A program made the translations under genes and the position numbers. A stretch of 64,000 bases of DNA from Enterococcus mediterraneensis (GTDB taxonomy: Bacteria > Bacillota > Bacilli > Lactobacillales > Enterococcaceae), in assembly GCF_900604485.1 (NCBI RefSeq), contig NZ_UWOP01000001.1:2308501-2372500 (forward strand), read 5' to 3'. Positions 40,935-49,987 of this stretch are shown piece after piece. The notes under the pieces were generated by a model, which was not told the origin of the DNA, searched no databases, and saw only the letters and a list, made by a program, of their open reading frames with translations. Each line of letters starts with the position of its first letter. The first letter of the stretch is position 1.

Positions 40935-43022
40935 ATGGAAGAACAAAAGCAACAATATGTTAGTTGGGTAACAGAAAATCTAGGTGAAAAGACGGGTATT
41001 TGGTATGCACCATACTTAGAGAAATTAGGTGCACTTTTAGATAGATTCAACTTAGGTGTTGGGTTTAATGATAACTTCTTTTCTTATCTGTCCTACCCAG
41101 ATTATAAAAAGGTGTATCAAAGGATTACTTCGGAAAATGATGATGACATAAAACCAATATTAGAAGGAAAGCAAAAACGTTATACGAAGAATTTTGTGGA
41201 AAAAAATGATCAGTGGAAAAAGCAGTATGCACAGATGACATTTGACGAAGGTAAACGTAGCAAGCCTGATAATTACGGAGGAATACCTCAATTAGGAACA
41301 CTTCTTCGCTCATATTTAAAATTTCTATACTATGCCGAAAATTCCAGCCTTACATATCCAAAGAAGGAGAAGAAAACTTCTAATCTAGATGGACAAGTTG
41401 ATGATAACGTGAATTACTGGATTTATATGCCTGGTGACGACGCCAAGATGTGGAATGATTTTTATTCTGATGGAGTGATGGGAATTGACTGGGACTATTT
41501 AGGTGATTTAGAAAAATATCAAAGTCGAACTGATATTGAGAAGAGAATTGCTGAACGAAAAAGTGGAAATGTAAAACCGGCAAATGATTCAAAAATAGTT
41601 TGGGATTTTTATCATGAAGTAAAACCGGGAGATATCATTTATGCTAGAGCTGGGACAAAACGTATCATTGGAAAGGGCGTAGTAATAGGAGATTATTATT
41701 TTGACGATAAAGTTTCGGAGTATAAACATCGCCATTTAGTAAACTGGACAAATAAAGGTTCTTGGGACTTACAAGACCCAGTTGCACAAAAGATACTAAC
41801 GAACTTCAATGAATATCCTGATTGGATTATTTATATGGATCAGGTGATAAATGATGAACAAATCGATGAAACATCACTTCTTATCAATAAATTTAGAGTG
41901 TGGCTATCTCAACAAGTGCAACAAAATGGTGAATTTCTAAATGATAAGACAATAGCACAAAAAATTTCTTCCCTGAAAGATATTGAGAAAAAATTCAACG
42001 TTTTAATCTTTGGCGAGACAGATACCGAAGCCTTGAAAGACATAAAAGAAACGGTACTAGCTGACGGAACGTATGACCGATATAAAGGTGTATCAGGTAG
42101 TTCAATCGATTATTATATCCGTTATGTAGAATCTAGACCATTAGTTGAAGAGAATACACCTTATATGTTAAATGATTTTCTTTCAGAAGTTTTCATTGAT
42201 GAAGAAGAGGTTGGAAAACTTCAGTCTATACTACAAAACAAGAAGAATCTGATTTTAAAGGGAGCACCCGGTGTTGGTAAAACCTTTATTGCTGATAGAT
42301 TAGCTTATTTGATGATGGAAGAAAAGGATGATTCAAGAATCCAGATGATTCAGTTCCATCAAAGTTACAGTTATGAAGATTTTATTGAAGGCTATCGTCC
42401 TAAAGCGGATGGCGAAGGGTTTGAGCTGAAGCAAGGGCCGTTTGTAAAGTTTGCTAGAAAGGCTGCTCGAGATCCAGAACGTGATTATTTCTTTATAATT
42501 GATGAAATAAATCGGGGAAATATGAGTAAGGTTTTTGGCGAGCTGATGATGCTTATTGAAACAGATAAACGAGGGAAATCAGTTAATCTTCTTTATTCTA
42601 ACGAGAAGTTTTCGGTACCGGCCAATCTTTATATTATAGGAATGATGAATACTGCTGATAGAAGTTTAGCACTGTTGGATTATGCATTACGTCGTAGGTT
42701 TTCGTTTTATGAAATAAATCCCGCGTTTGAAAATCAGACCTTTTTAGATTATTTGATTAAAATTGGTAATCCGAAGAGAATGGAGCGTGTGATTACAATT
42801 ATAAAAAGTATGAACCTTCAAATCGCAGAAGAACTCGGCAAAGGGTTTAGGATTGGACATAGTTATTTCGTAGGTGCTGCTTTTGAAGTTGATCCGGATT
42901 TACGAATTGAAGAAGTAGTGGAATATGAAATTATTCCCCAACTCTATGAATATTGGTTTGATGATGAACAAAAAGCAGATAGCTGGTCAGAGCAGTTGAG
43001 GCAAGCTTATGCTGAAGACTAA
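40935..43022 (+). CDS. mcrB: McrB-like AAA+ NTPase with an EVE-like reader region
   Basis: The motor of a modification-dependent restriction system. The 695-residue protein has an uncharacterised N-terminal helical part (1-150), then a PUA/EVE-like region (about 160-295, opening WIYMPGDDAKMW and containing VKPGDIIYARAG and GKGVVIG), then the AAA+ domain: Walker A GAPGVGKT (near 443), Walker B FFIIDEINRG (near 520) and the McrB signature MMNTADRSLALLDYAL (near 570). EVE domains are known readers of modified bases. I start at ATG 40935, eight bases after AGAGGTGA. It overlaps mcrC. Strongly AT-rich codons suggest transfer. Confidence 0.9.
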   Translation: MEEQKQQYVSWVTENLGEKTGIWYAPYLEKLGALLDRFNLGVGFNDNFFSYLSYPDYKKVYQRITSENDDDIKPILEGKQKRYTKNFVEKNDQWKKQYAQMTFDEGKRSKPDNYGGIPQLGTLLRSYLKFLYYAENSSLTYPKKEKKTSNLDGQVDDNVNYWIYMPGDDAKMWNDFYSDGVMGIDWDYLGDLEKYQSRTDIEKRIAERKSGNVKPANDSKIVWDFYHEVKPGDIIYARAGTKRIIGKGVVIGDYYFDDKVSEYKHRHLVNWTNKGSWDLQDPVAQKILTNFNEYPDWIIYMDQVINDEQIDETSLLINKFRVWLSQQVQQNGEFLNDKTIAQKISSLKDIEKKFNVLIFGETDTEALKDIKETVLADGTYDRYKGVSGSSIDYYIRYVESRPLVEENTPYMLNDFLSEVFIDEEEVGKLQSILQNKKNLILKGAPGVGKTFIADRLAYLMMEEKDDSRIQMIQFHQSYSYEDFIEGYRPKADGEGFELKQGPFVKFARKAARDPERDYFFIIDEINRGNMSKVFGELMMLIETDKRGKSVNLLYSNEKFSVPANLYIIGMMNTADRSLALLDYALRRRFSFYEINPAFENQTFLDYLIKIGNPKRMERVITIIKSMNLQIAEELGKGFRIGHSYFVGAAFEVDPDLRIEEVVEYEIIPQLYEYWFDDEQKADSWSEQLRQAYAED

Positions 43023-44100
43023 TGAAAATATTCCTGTTCGTAATATCTATTATATGCTTTCTTATGCTTATCAAGCTTTAAGCTTGTCTGAATATCAAAA
43101 AGTAGATGTAGAAAAATTTCATAACACAAAAGATTTATATACTGAAATTCTAAAAATTGGGGTTCCTGTATTGATTCGAGGAGGACTGTTAAAGGACTAC
43201 GTCAGAATATCTGAAAAAACGACGGTTATTCGGGGGAAAATCGATATCAATGCCTCAATAAAACAGAATGCATTGGTAGATAAAAAACTGATGGTTCTGC
43301 ATGATGATTTTTCTGAGGATATTCTACTCAATCAGATAATCAAAGCTACGTTAATTTTGATTTGCAGATCATTATCCACCTCTAGAGACAATAAAAAATT
43401 TTTTTTCGGATTACTTCCATTTTTCAATAATGTCTCTGATATTGAATTAGATGCAACTTTATGGAAAAGAGTTCACTATAATCGTCAAAATATACGCTAC
43501 CAATTTATTATTGATATTTGCCGATATTTATATGAAGAATTGTTACTTGGTACATCGCTTGGAAAACATGATTCTAAACAAATTCAAGATGAGCAACGAT
43601 TCTCGTCACTTTATGAAAAATTTGTATTTGCTTTTTATAAGCGTGAAACTGGTTTTATTGTTACTCATCCGCAAATACCTTGGAAAGTGGATAACGGGTT
43701 CACAGAAGCACTTCCAATTATGCAAACGGATATTGTCTTATCTGATCAGAATAAAACCTTAATAATCGATACAAAATTTTATTCTGAAAATATGGCAACA
43801 AAATTTGCAGGAAGCAACGCAAAACAGAAATCAGCCAATTTATATCAATTGTTCACTTATGTTAATAACTGGCATAAAAGGGAAGATGAGGAGGTTGGTG
43901 GAATGTTGCTTTATGCTAAGACAACTGCAAAAGAGCAACCAAATCATCATTATGAGATCAATGGAAATAGGATATCAGTAGTGACATTGGATATGAACCA
44001 GAAATTTGAGAAAATAAAAAATGAGTTGCTCATGCATGCAGAATCGTTCTTTAAAACAGAGCAGAGAAAAGGTGGAGTTAGCATCCCAGAAACCAAATGA
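43009..44100 (+). CDS. mcrC: McrC-like nuclease subunit
   Basis: The partner of McrB, with an N-terminal domain that contacts the AAA+ ring and a C-terminal PD-(D/E)xK nuclease. The 363-residue protein has Asp241 (MQTDIVL) and Asp254-Thr-Lys256 (IIDTKFY), the same spacing as the catalytic residues known in E. coli McrC. It overlaps mcrB by 14 bases, so translation is coupled. As in McrBC, cleavage should need modified DNA and NTP hydrolysis by McrB; the recognised base is unknown. Confidence 0.92.
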   Translation: MLKTNENIPVRNIYYMLSYAYQALSLSEYQKVDVEKFHNTKDLYTEILKIGVPVLIRGGLLKDYVRISEKTTVIRGKIDINASIKQNALVDKKLMVLHDDFSEDILLNQIIKATLILICRSLSTSRDNKKFFFGLLPFFNNVSDIELDATLWKRVHYNRQNIRYQFIIDICRYLYEELLLGTSLGKHDSKQIQDEQRFSSLYEKFVFAFYKRETGFIVTHPQIPWKVDNGFTEALPIMQTDIVLSDQNKTLIIDTKFYSENMATKFAGSNAKQKSANLYQLFTYVNNWHKREDEEVGGMLLYAKTTAKEQPNHHYEINGNRISVVTLDMNQKFEKIKNELLMHAESFFKTEQRKGGVSIPETK

Positions 44101-44474
44101 ATAATAACATCAAAAAATAGAGTTTTGAGATGATGAGTTCTTAAATGATATTTTCCAGATATGTTAAATAAGTCATAATATCTTAAAATGTTGTATTTAA
44201 CTAAAGGAATAGAGGTAATCATATAATTTAAATTTGAGAATTAAAATCCCATAGGAAACGACATCCATTTTGGACGTCGTTTTTTTTGTGGTAGATTCGC
44301 TTTATAAAGATTTGATTCCTTCATAACCTCTTAATAAAGAAATGATGCTAAAATAAAAGTGATCTATTGGGTAAGAAAGTCGCGTGAAAAAAATCGAACA
44401 CATGCATAAATCAAATTTGACGGACAATTTTTGACAAGTCGCGAAAATATTTTAACTTCAAATGAGGTGTGAGT
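44101..44474 (+). other. AT-rich spacer between mcrC and the M23 peptidase gene
   Basis: It contains the terminator at 44256-44288, a TG-C-TAAAAT extended -10 near 44346 and TTGACA at 44431 without a good partner box. No gene is seen. Confidence 0.5.
44256..44288 (+). terminator. Terminator downstream of mcrBC
   Basis: AAACGACATCC and GGACGTCGTTT pair with one A-C mismatch around a five-base loop; eight T residues follow. Confidence 0.85.
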
Positions 44475-45176
44475 ATGGAAAGCTTTAATGAACGCCAACG
44501 TCCTGTTAAAATAGAATTTCCTTTAAGAGGAGAATGGACTGCTCCAACTACGCCGGCAAAAAAGATTCCCAGCCATGGCACGGATCGGATGGGATTGCGG
44601 TATGCGTTTGATTTTGTACGAGCAGATGAAAAAGACTTGCATAAAGAGTATGATGCTGGTTTTTGGCGATTTTTCGTATTTGGTGTGCCGCTTGAGAAGT
44701 TTTATTGCTATGGTGAAAAGATCTATGCGCCCTGTGATGGAGAGATCGTGGAACTAGTAGATGGGATTGCTGAAAGGAAAACTGTACATTGGGTGAGAGA
44801 ATCGTTTCGTGCGGTAAAAAATGCTTTGACATTTGACGAGAATAATGATGAATACAGCTTGATCGCCGGGAATTATCTGGTGATGAAGTGTTCCGATGAG
44901 ATTTATATGGCATTTGTCCATTTGAAAACTGGTTCGATCACAGTTTCTTTAAATGAAAAAATCAAACAGGGAACTTTGCTAGGGCGAGTAGGCCATTCAG
45001 GAAATTCAACGTCTCCCCATCTCCATTTTCAAGTGATGGATAGTGCTGATATCAAAAATTCTCGAGGACTTCCTTGCTGTTTTGAAGAATATGAAGTCTA
45101 TCAAAACGGCCAGTGGAAAACGGTGCACGGCCAAATTCCTTCGAGGGACGAGAGGATCAGGTTTTATAAAAATTGA
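44475..45176 (+). CDS. M23-family metallopeptidase without a signal peptide
   Basis: A 233-residue protein with the LytM/M23 zinc motif spread over HGTDRMGLRYAFD (His34, Asp46) and SPHLHF (His182, His184), the pattern of peptidoglycan endopeptidases. There is no signal peptide, membrane helix or wall-binding domain, so how it would meet its substrate is unclear. ATG 44475 lies six bases after GAGGTG; the GTG two codons before would overlap that site. It stands alone between mcrBC and the DUF1538 operon. Confidence 0.85.
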   Translation: MESFNERQRPVKIEFPLRGEWTAPTTPAKKIPSHGTDRMGLRYAFDFVRADEKDLHKEYDAGFWRFFVFGVPLEKFYCYGEKIYAPCDGEIVELVDGIAERKTVHWVRESFRAVKNALTFDENNDEYSLIAGNYLVMKCSDEIYMAFVHLKTGSITVSLNEKIKQGTLLGRVGHSGNSTSPHLHFQVMDSADIKNSRGLPCCFEEYEVYQNGQWKTVHGQIPSRDERIRFYKN

Positions 45177-45241
45177 ATTGTATAAAATGAAAAATATTAG
45201 ATTCCAATCACTCTTACACTAATAGCCTAAATAAATTAATG

Positions 45242-45290
45242 AACAGCCAGCAAAAGGAAGTTTTCCTTGATGCTAGCTGTTTATTTCAAT
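45242..45290 (+). terminator. Terminator after the M23 peptidase gene
   Basis: AACAGCCAGC and GCTAGCTGTT pair with one mismatch; GGAA/TTCC forms an inner stem and T-rich sequence follows. Confidence 0.7.
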
Positions 45291-45577
45291 AGATTTTTAG
45301 CATTTGAAATGTATAAATTGATATTCGGATAGATGCTGTTTCCACGGAATCATCTAAAAATCTCCCACCAAATCGTGCCACCTAAATCCACACTATAAAT
45401 CATCTTTTGTTTTGCTTATATTGGAACGTTGTTTTTTATTGTTTGGAATCAATAAAGCAGAAAAACAATATTTTCCACTATATAACAGAAAATACTCAAA
45501 ATATCGCAAAATTATAGTGAAAAAATATAGTTTTTAAAAAGTTTTTTTAGATTATTTAGAAAAAATCTCTAAATAGG

Positions 45578-45607
45578 TTGTCCTTAATGTTATTTTTAGG
45601 TTACACT
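45578..45607 (+). promoter_or_regulatory. Promoter of the DUF1538-PII operon
   Basis: TTGTCC (45578-45583) and TACACT (45602-45607) are separated by 18 bp. A GAGGAGGAG ribosome site and ATG follow after a short leader. Confidence 0.65.
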
Positions 45608-45638
45608 AGAATTAGGAAATATACAGAGGAGGAGAGAG

Positions 45639-46322
45639 ATGCGGAAAAGTTTTCAAGAAGTAATAGTATCGATTTTACCAATGACTGTATTGATCGTCAT
45701 TTTGACGCTCGTTTTTGCACCATTGGAGACCAATGATATGATCACGTTTCTTGTTGGAGCAGGAATCATGATGATCGGGATGGCATTCTTTTTATTTGGA
45801 GCAGAATACTCGATGCTGAGAGTTGGCGAACTGGTAGGGGAGTACATGATCAAACGACGAAATCTAGCGATCATGCTCAGCCTTGGTTTTGCTATCGGGA
45901 TCGGGATCACTATAGCGGAACCATCTGTTCAAGTATTGGCACAGCAAGTCAGAGACATTTCTGATGGCGCTATCACAAAGTTTCTTTTGATCGGAGTCGT
46001 GAGTGTAGGAACGGGGATCTTCTTAGCCTTTGCATTATTGCGGGTGGTCTTTAAAGTCTCTTATTACAAGCTGATGATGGTAGGATATCTAGCCGTTTTA
46101 GTAGCCTCATTTTTTACTCCGGCAGAATTTATGCCTGTTGCGTTTGATGCAGGTGGTGTAACTACTGGACCAGTCACTGTTCCATTTATTTTGGCATTGG
46201 CTAGCGGATTGACGAGCATGATCCATAAAGGCAAAGGCGAAGATGACAGCTTTGGGATGGTAGGAATCTCATCACTTGGACCGATCTTAGCAGTAATGTT
46301 GCTGGGGGTGATCTTCCAATGA
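45639..46322 (+). CDS. DUF1538 membrane protein, first paralogue
   Basis: A 227-residue protein with about six hydrophobic helices, matching the DUF1538 family, of unknown function. Its two recognisable stretches are AEPSVQVLAQQV (near 93) and AFDAGGVTTGP (near 168), both of which recur in the next protein. GGAGGAGAG precedes the ATG. Its stop overlaps the start of the second paralogue as ATGA. A membrane transporter or channel is the simplest guess, made from the fold-like symmetry and not from any catalytic residue. Confidence 0.85.
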   Translation: MRKSFQEVIVSILPMTVLIVILTLVFAPLETNDMITFLVGAGIMMIGMAFFLFGAEYSMLRVGELVGEYMIKRRNLAIMLSLGFAIGIGITIAEPSVQVLAQQVRDISDGAITKFLLIGVVSVGTGIFLAFALLRVVFKVSYYKLMMVGYLAVLVASFFTPAEFMPVAFDAGGVTTGPVTVPFILALASGLTSMIHKGKGEDDSFGMVGISSLGPILAVMLLGVIFQ

Positions 46323-47092
46323 GTCTTATTACTCAAATATTCGGCGGTTTTGAACTGATCGTCAGAGATGTTTTGATGGCGATTTTCCCCATTGTATTGA
46401 TTTTTGTGTTAATGAATTTTATCAGTTTTAAAATGACGAAACAAAAGTTTTGGGCGATCATGAAAGGTTTCTTATTGACGACTTTCGGGCTGATTTTATT
46501 TTTACACGGTGTTGAAATCGCTTATGTTCCAGTTGGGCAGCATTTGGGCTCAGCGTTGGCTTCCATGGAAAACAACTACATTCTGATTCCGTTAGGCTTG
46601 TTGATGGGTTTTCTGGTTGGATTTGCCGAACCGGCGATCCACGTGATGGTCAAGCAAGTGGAAGAAGAAAGCGGGGGTACGATCCGTTCGAAAGTCTTGC
46701 TTTCAGTTGTATCGATCGGGATCGGTGTTGCAGTGGCACTTTCTATGTGGCGTTTGTTAGCGGGCTTCAGTCTTTATTATTTCCTGATTCCCGGCTACAT
46801 CTTAGTCTTTATACTGGGCAGAAGAGTCGATAAAATGTTTTTGGCCATGGCATTTGATAATGGCGGCGTAGCGACAGGGCCGATGTGTTCAACCTTTATT
46901 TTGTCGATGGCCGTTTCTATCGCTTCCCAGATCGAAGGGCGCAGTCCCTTGATCGATGGTTTTGGTGTGGTGGCTTTGATCGCATTGACACCGATATTGT
47001 CTACACTAGCATTAGGCTACATCTATAAACGAAAAGAAGAACGTTACTTAAAAGAAAAACAAGCATTACAAGAATCGGAGGAAAGAAGATGA
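46319..47092 (+). CDS. DUF1538 membrane protein, second paralogue
   Basis: 257 residues, about six or seven membrane helices, with a charged C-terminal tail (KRKEERYLKEKQA). It repeats AEPAIHVMVKQV (near 103) and AFDNGGVATGP (near 178) of the first protein, so the pair arose by duplication and probably forms a heteromer. Start and stop overlap both neighbours by 4 bases. Function unknown; DUF1538 proteins beside PII proteins suggest a regulated transport system. Confidence 0.85.
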   Translation: MSLITQIFGGFELIVRDVLMAIFPIVLIFVLMNFISFKMTKQKFWAIMKGFLLTTFGLILFLHGVEIAYVPVGQHLGSALASMENNYILIPLGLLMGFLVGFAEPAIHVMVKQVEEESGGTIRSKVLLSVVSIGIGVAVALSMWRLLAGFSLYYFLIPGYILVFILGRRVDKMFLAMAFDNGGVATGPMCSTFILSMAVSIASQIEGRSPLIDGFGVVALIALTPILSTLALGYIYKRKEERYLKEKQALQESEERR

Positions 47093-47469
47093 ATAAACCC
47101 GTTGCATTGAATCTAGAGATGATTGTTACGATCGTTGATAAAGGTGTTGGCTCAGATGTCATTCAATATTCCAAAAAAGCAGGAGCAAATGGTGGAACGA
47201 TCCTTCATGGGAAAGGGTCTGGGGTCCATGATAGTGCTAAATTTTTTGGATTAGAGATTGAGCCTGAAAAAGATATCGTGTTGACCTTAGTGCCGGATAC
47301 ATTGACCAATGAAGTCATGAACGCGATCGGCAACGGTATTCATATCGATAAGCCCGGTAATGGTATTTGTTTTAGTATCGATATCAGCAAAGTCATCGGG
47401 ATCACAGAGATCAATTCATATCGACAAGTTGTAGATATGGAACGTCTGTTAGACGATGATAAAAAGTAA
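47089..47469 (+). CDS. PII-superfamily signalling protein
   Basis: A 126-residue, ferredoxin-like PII relative. The stretch GGTILHGKGSGVHD (about 36-48) matches the nucleotide-binding T-loop/B-loop surroundings of PII-like proteins, and the core NLEMIVTIVDKGVG and IDKPGNGICFSI look like family strands. It lacks the classic T-loop uridylylation tyrosine context of GlnB/GlnK. It overlaps the second DUF1538 gene by 4 bases, so it is likely a regulator binding that membrane complex. The effector is unknown. Confidence 0.85.
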   Translation: MNKPVALNLEMIVTIVDKGVGSDVIQYSKKAGANGGTILHGKGSGVHDSAKFFGLEIEPEKDIVLTLVPDTLTNEVMNAIGNGIHIDKPGNGICFSIDISKVIGITEINSYRQVVDMERLLDDDKK

Positions 47470-47500
47470 CTGCAAGTTGATATAATAATGACAAACAAAT

Positions 47501-47562
47501 AAAAAATCCGAACATCATGAGTGCTGCAATCAGCAGCATTTCTCACTGGTGTTCGGATTTTT
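47501..47562. terminator. Bidirectional terminator between the PII gene and the MATE gene
   Basis: AAAAATCCGAACA and TGTTCGGATTTTT are exact complements; GCTGC/GCAGC forms a second hairpin in the loop. Confidence 0.9.
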
Positions 47563-47566
47563 CTAT

Positions 47567-48934
47567 TTAAGCACTGGTTTTTTCGTGCAACGCCAACTGC
47601 TCGTCGTCTAAACGATGCAGTTCTTTGATAGCTTTCATATAAGAATAGAATAGGACGGCTACGGAGCCTAACCAAGCCAACGGGGAAGCCGCTGCCGCAC
47701 CGGGATATTGGAAAAGGTGGGTCAAAACGATCGCGGCAAATGAGCGCATCAATAACTCCATCACACCGGCAATTGTAGGGATCTTGGTTTGTCCCAGACC
47801 TTGCAAGGTGTAGCGCAAAATGAATAGGACTGCTAAGATCCAATACAAACTGGCGTTGATATTAAAGTAGATCTGAGCTAAACGGAAGACTTCTGTTTCT
47901 CCTGCATTGACAAATAAACCAACAAACCGGTCACCGAAAAAGATTACGACGATCCCGGCTACGACACTGAATGCACAACTCATCATCAAACATTGTTTGA
48001 CACCCGTCAGGATCCGACCATATTTTTTAGCGCCGAAGTTTTGAGCGGTGAATGTCGCCATAGTTACGCCAAAAGACATCATTGGCTGAGTGGCAAATTG
48101 GTCGATCCTTCCGGCTGCGGCTTGAGCCGCTACGACATCTGTTCCCAAACTATTTAGAGCAGATTGCAATACCACCGCTCCAATAGCGATGATGGATGAT
48201 TGGAAAGCCATTGGCAAGCCCGCATTCAAATGGGTGAAAATCGTGTCTTTATCTATTTTGAAATCACTTTTAGAGACTTGCAGTAACGGGATTTTCCGTT
48301 TGATATAGATGACACACATCAAACTTGCGGAAATTTGCGCGATAACTGTCGCATACCCAGCCCCAGCGATCCCCATGTGGAAATTGATAATAAACACCAA
48401 ATCCAAAATCACATTGATGATCACAGCGAAAATCAAAAAGAACAAAGGTGTTCGGCTATCTCCCAACGCTCGAATCATATTTGAAAGAAGATTGAACGCC
48501 ATTGAGGCAAACATACCGCCTAAAATCACGGAGATAAATTCCTGTGCCTGTTGGATAATATCCGGCGGTGTCTGCATCAGCAATAATAACGGACGTAAAA
48601 ATACTAAACTCAAAACAGTCAAAATAGCAGTTACTGTGAAACTAATTATAATAGCAACAGCAAAACTTTTCTTTACACCGCGAAAATCCTGAGCGCCGAA
48701 ACGTTGCGCCGTGATGATAGATAACCCGGCGGTCAAACCTTGAGCAAAACCAATAATCAAAAACGTGATACTTCCTGTCGCGCCGACTGCTGCCAATGCC
48801 TCTTTACCGATCGTTTGCCCAACAATGATCATATCTACCATATTATAGAACTGTTGGAAAATATTTCCCACGAGTAATGGAATGGTAAATAAAAAAATCA
48901 ACTTTGCTGGGGTGCCTGTAGTTAGGTCTCTCAT
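47567..48934 (-). CDS. MATE-family multidrug exporter
   Basis: A 455-residue, 12-helix cation-coupled exporter (helix-rich throughout, with the MATE opening GTPAKLIFLFTIPLLVGNIFQQFYN split by short polar turns). Compared with the MATE family, the length is normal and no break is seen. The substrate is unknown. It is convergent with the DUF1538-PII operon, with a shared terminator between them. Confidence 0.92.
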   Translation of the reverse strand: MRDLTTGTPAKLIFLFTIPLLVGNIFQQFYNMVDMIIVGQTIGKEALAAVGATGSITFLIIGFAQGLTAGLSIITAQRFGAQDFRGVKKSFAVAIIISFTVTAILTVLSLVFLRPLLLLMQTPPDIIQQAQEFISVILGGMFASMAFNLLSNMIRALGDSRTPLFFLIFAVIINVILDLVFIINFHMGIAGAGYATVIAQISASLMCVIYIKRKIPLLQVSKSDFKIDKDTIFTHLNAGLPMAFQSSIIAIGAVVLQSALNSLGTDVVAAQAAAGRIDQFATQPMMSFGVTMATFTAQNFGAKKYGRILTGVKQCLMMSCAFSVVAGIVVIFFGDRFVGLFVNAGETEVFRLAQIYFNINASLYWILAVLFILRYTLQGLGQTKIPTIAGVMELLMRSFAAIVLTHLFQYPGAAAASPLAWLGSVAVLFYSYMKAIKELHRLDDEQLALHEKTSA

Positions 48935-49216
48935 GATAACTCCTCAATTTTTTTCAGAATATTTGCAAATTACATATTACCATAGTTTAATAGAACCACA
49001 AATAGCTGATTTATACAAAAAATACAGCAAAAAAAGAGCAATTTGTTAATGCTTACAAAAAAGATGCTTGATAGCATAAACTCAGTTCTTTAGATTTTTT
49101 AAAATCAATTGGTACAGCTTTAAGAAAATTTTATGAAAAAGATGAAAAAAGATGTCAACTGCAAATGACATTTCTAAAAGAAACTGGGATAATAAAGGAA
49201 GAGAGGTGGAAGACAT

Positions 49217-49885
49217 ATGGATGTAGTACTGGTGCGGCACGGGGAAAGTGAAGCAAATTTTGAAAATTATTGGACGGGATGGCTGGATGTTTCTCTGACA
49301 GAAAAAGGGCAGGAACAGGCTCGTAAGGCAGGGGAAAAAATCAAAAACGCGCAGATCGAATTTGACGCTGCATTTACGTCAGTATTGAAGCGGGCATCAT
49401 TGACTTGCCAGATCATCTTAGAAGAAAGCGATCAGTTATGGATACCGACATTTAAAACCTGGCGTCTGAACGAGCGGCATTATGGCGCTTTAGTAGGGAA
49501 AAATAAGGATGAAATGGCACGAGAATTCGGGGCGGATCAAGTCAAACGCTGGCGTCGAGATTATTATGAAATGCCTCCATTAGTAGAAGAAAACCATTTT
49601 GACCGCCGTTACGCACAACTGGCAGATCAAGACATTCCTCATGGAGAAAATCTGCAAATGACGGTTCAGCGGGTCGCGCCATTATGGCAAGACGAGATCG
49701 CGCCGCTGTTGCGTTCGGGTAAGAATGTTTTGATTACCGGACATGGCAACAGTCTGCGGGCGCTGGTGAAATATTTGGAGGACGTACCAGAAGACCAAAT
49801 GGATACCATTGATATCCCCAATGCTCAGCCGATCCATTACCGCTTTGATAAGAACTTGCAGATCATCAATAAATCGATCCTCTAA
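49217..49885 (+). CDS. gpmA: 2,3-bisphosphoglycerate-dependent phosphoglycerate mutase
   Basis: Interconverts 3- and 2-phosphoglycerate in glycolysis. The 222-residue histidine-phosphatase fold shows RHGES with phospho-His8, the family motif LNERHYGALVGKNK and the second catalytic GHGNSLRAL. It is slightly shorter than typical GpmA, so it may be a second copy beside a main glycolytic enzyme elsewhere. GAGAGGTGG precedes the ATG. Confidence 0.9.
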   Translation: MDVVLVRHGESEANFENYWTGWLDVSLTEKGQEQARKAGEKIKNAQIEFDAAFTSVLKRASLTCQIILEESDQLWIPTFKTWRLNERHYGALVGKNKDEMAREFGADQVKRWRRDYYEMPPLVEENHFDRRYAQLADQDIPHGENLQMTVQRVAPLWQDEIAPLLRSGKNVLITGHGNSLRALVKYLEDVPEDQMDTIDIPNAQPIHYRFDKNLQIINKSIL

Positions 49886-49987
49886 AGACGAATATTGGCT
49901 GAAGGAAATAGCTGTTTGTTTCAGAATTTTTCATAAAACTATCATAAATTATGGTATACTATTGAAAAAATTGGAGGAATAAGAATA

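Larger units (their letters stand above)
45177..45638 (+). other. AT-rich regulatory gap ahead of the DUF1538 operon
   Basis: It holds the terminator of the M23 gene (45242-45290), then about 300 very AT-rich bases. Within these, CACTATA (45476-45482) and TATAGTG (45513-45519) form an inverted repeat with arms extended by TTC/GAA. The operon promoter lies at its right end. No open frame is convincing. Confidence 0.5.

Noticed and set aside
47340-47843. Minus-strand frame of 167 codons across the PII gene end and the MATE gene
   Set aside because: It crosses a strong bidirectional terminator and overlaps the real MATE gene in another frame.
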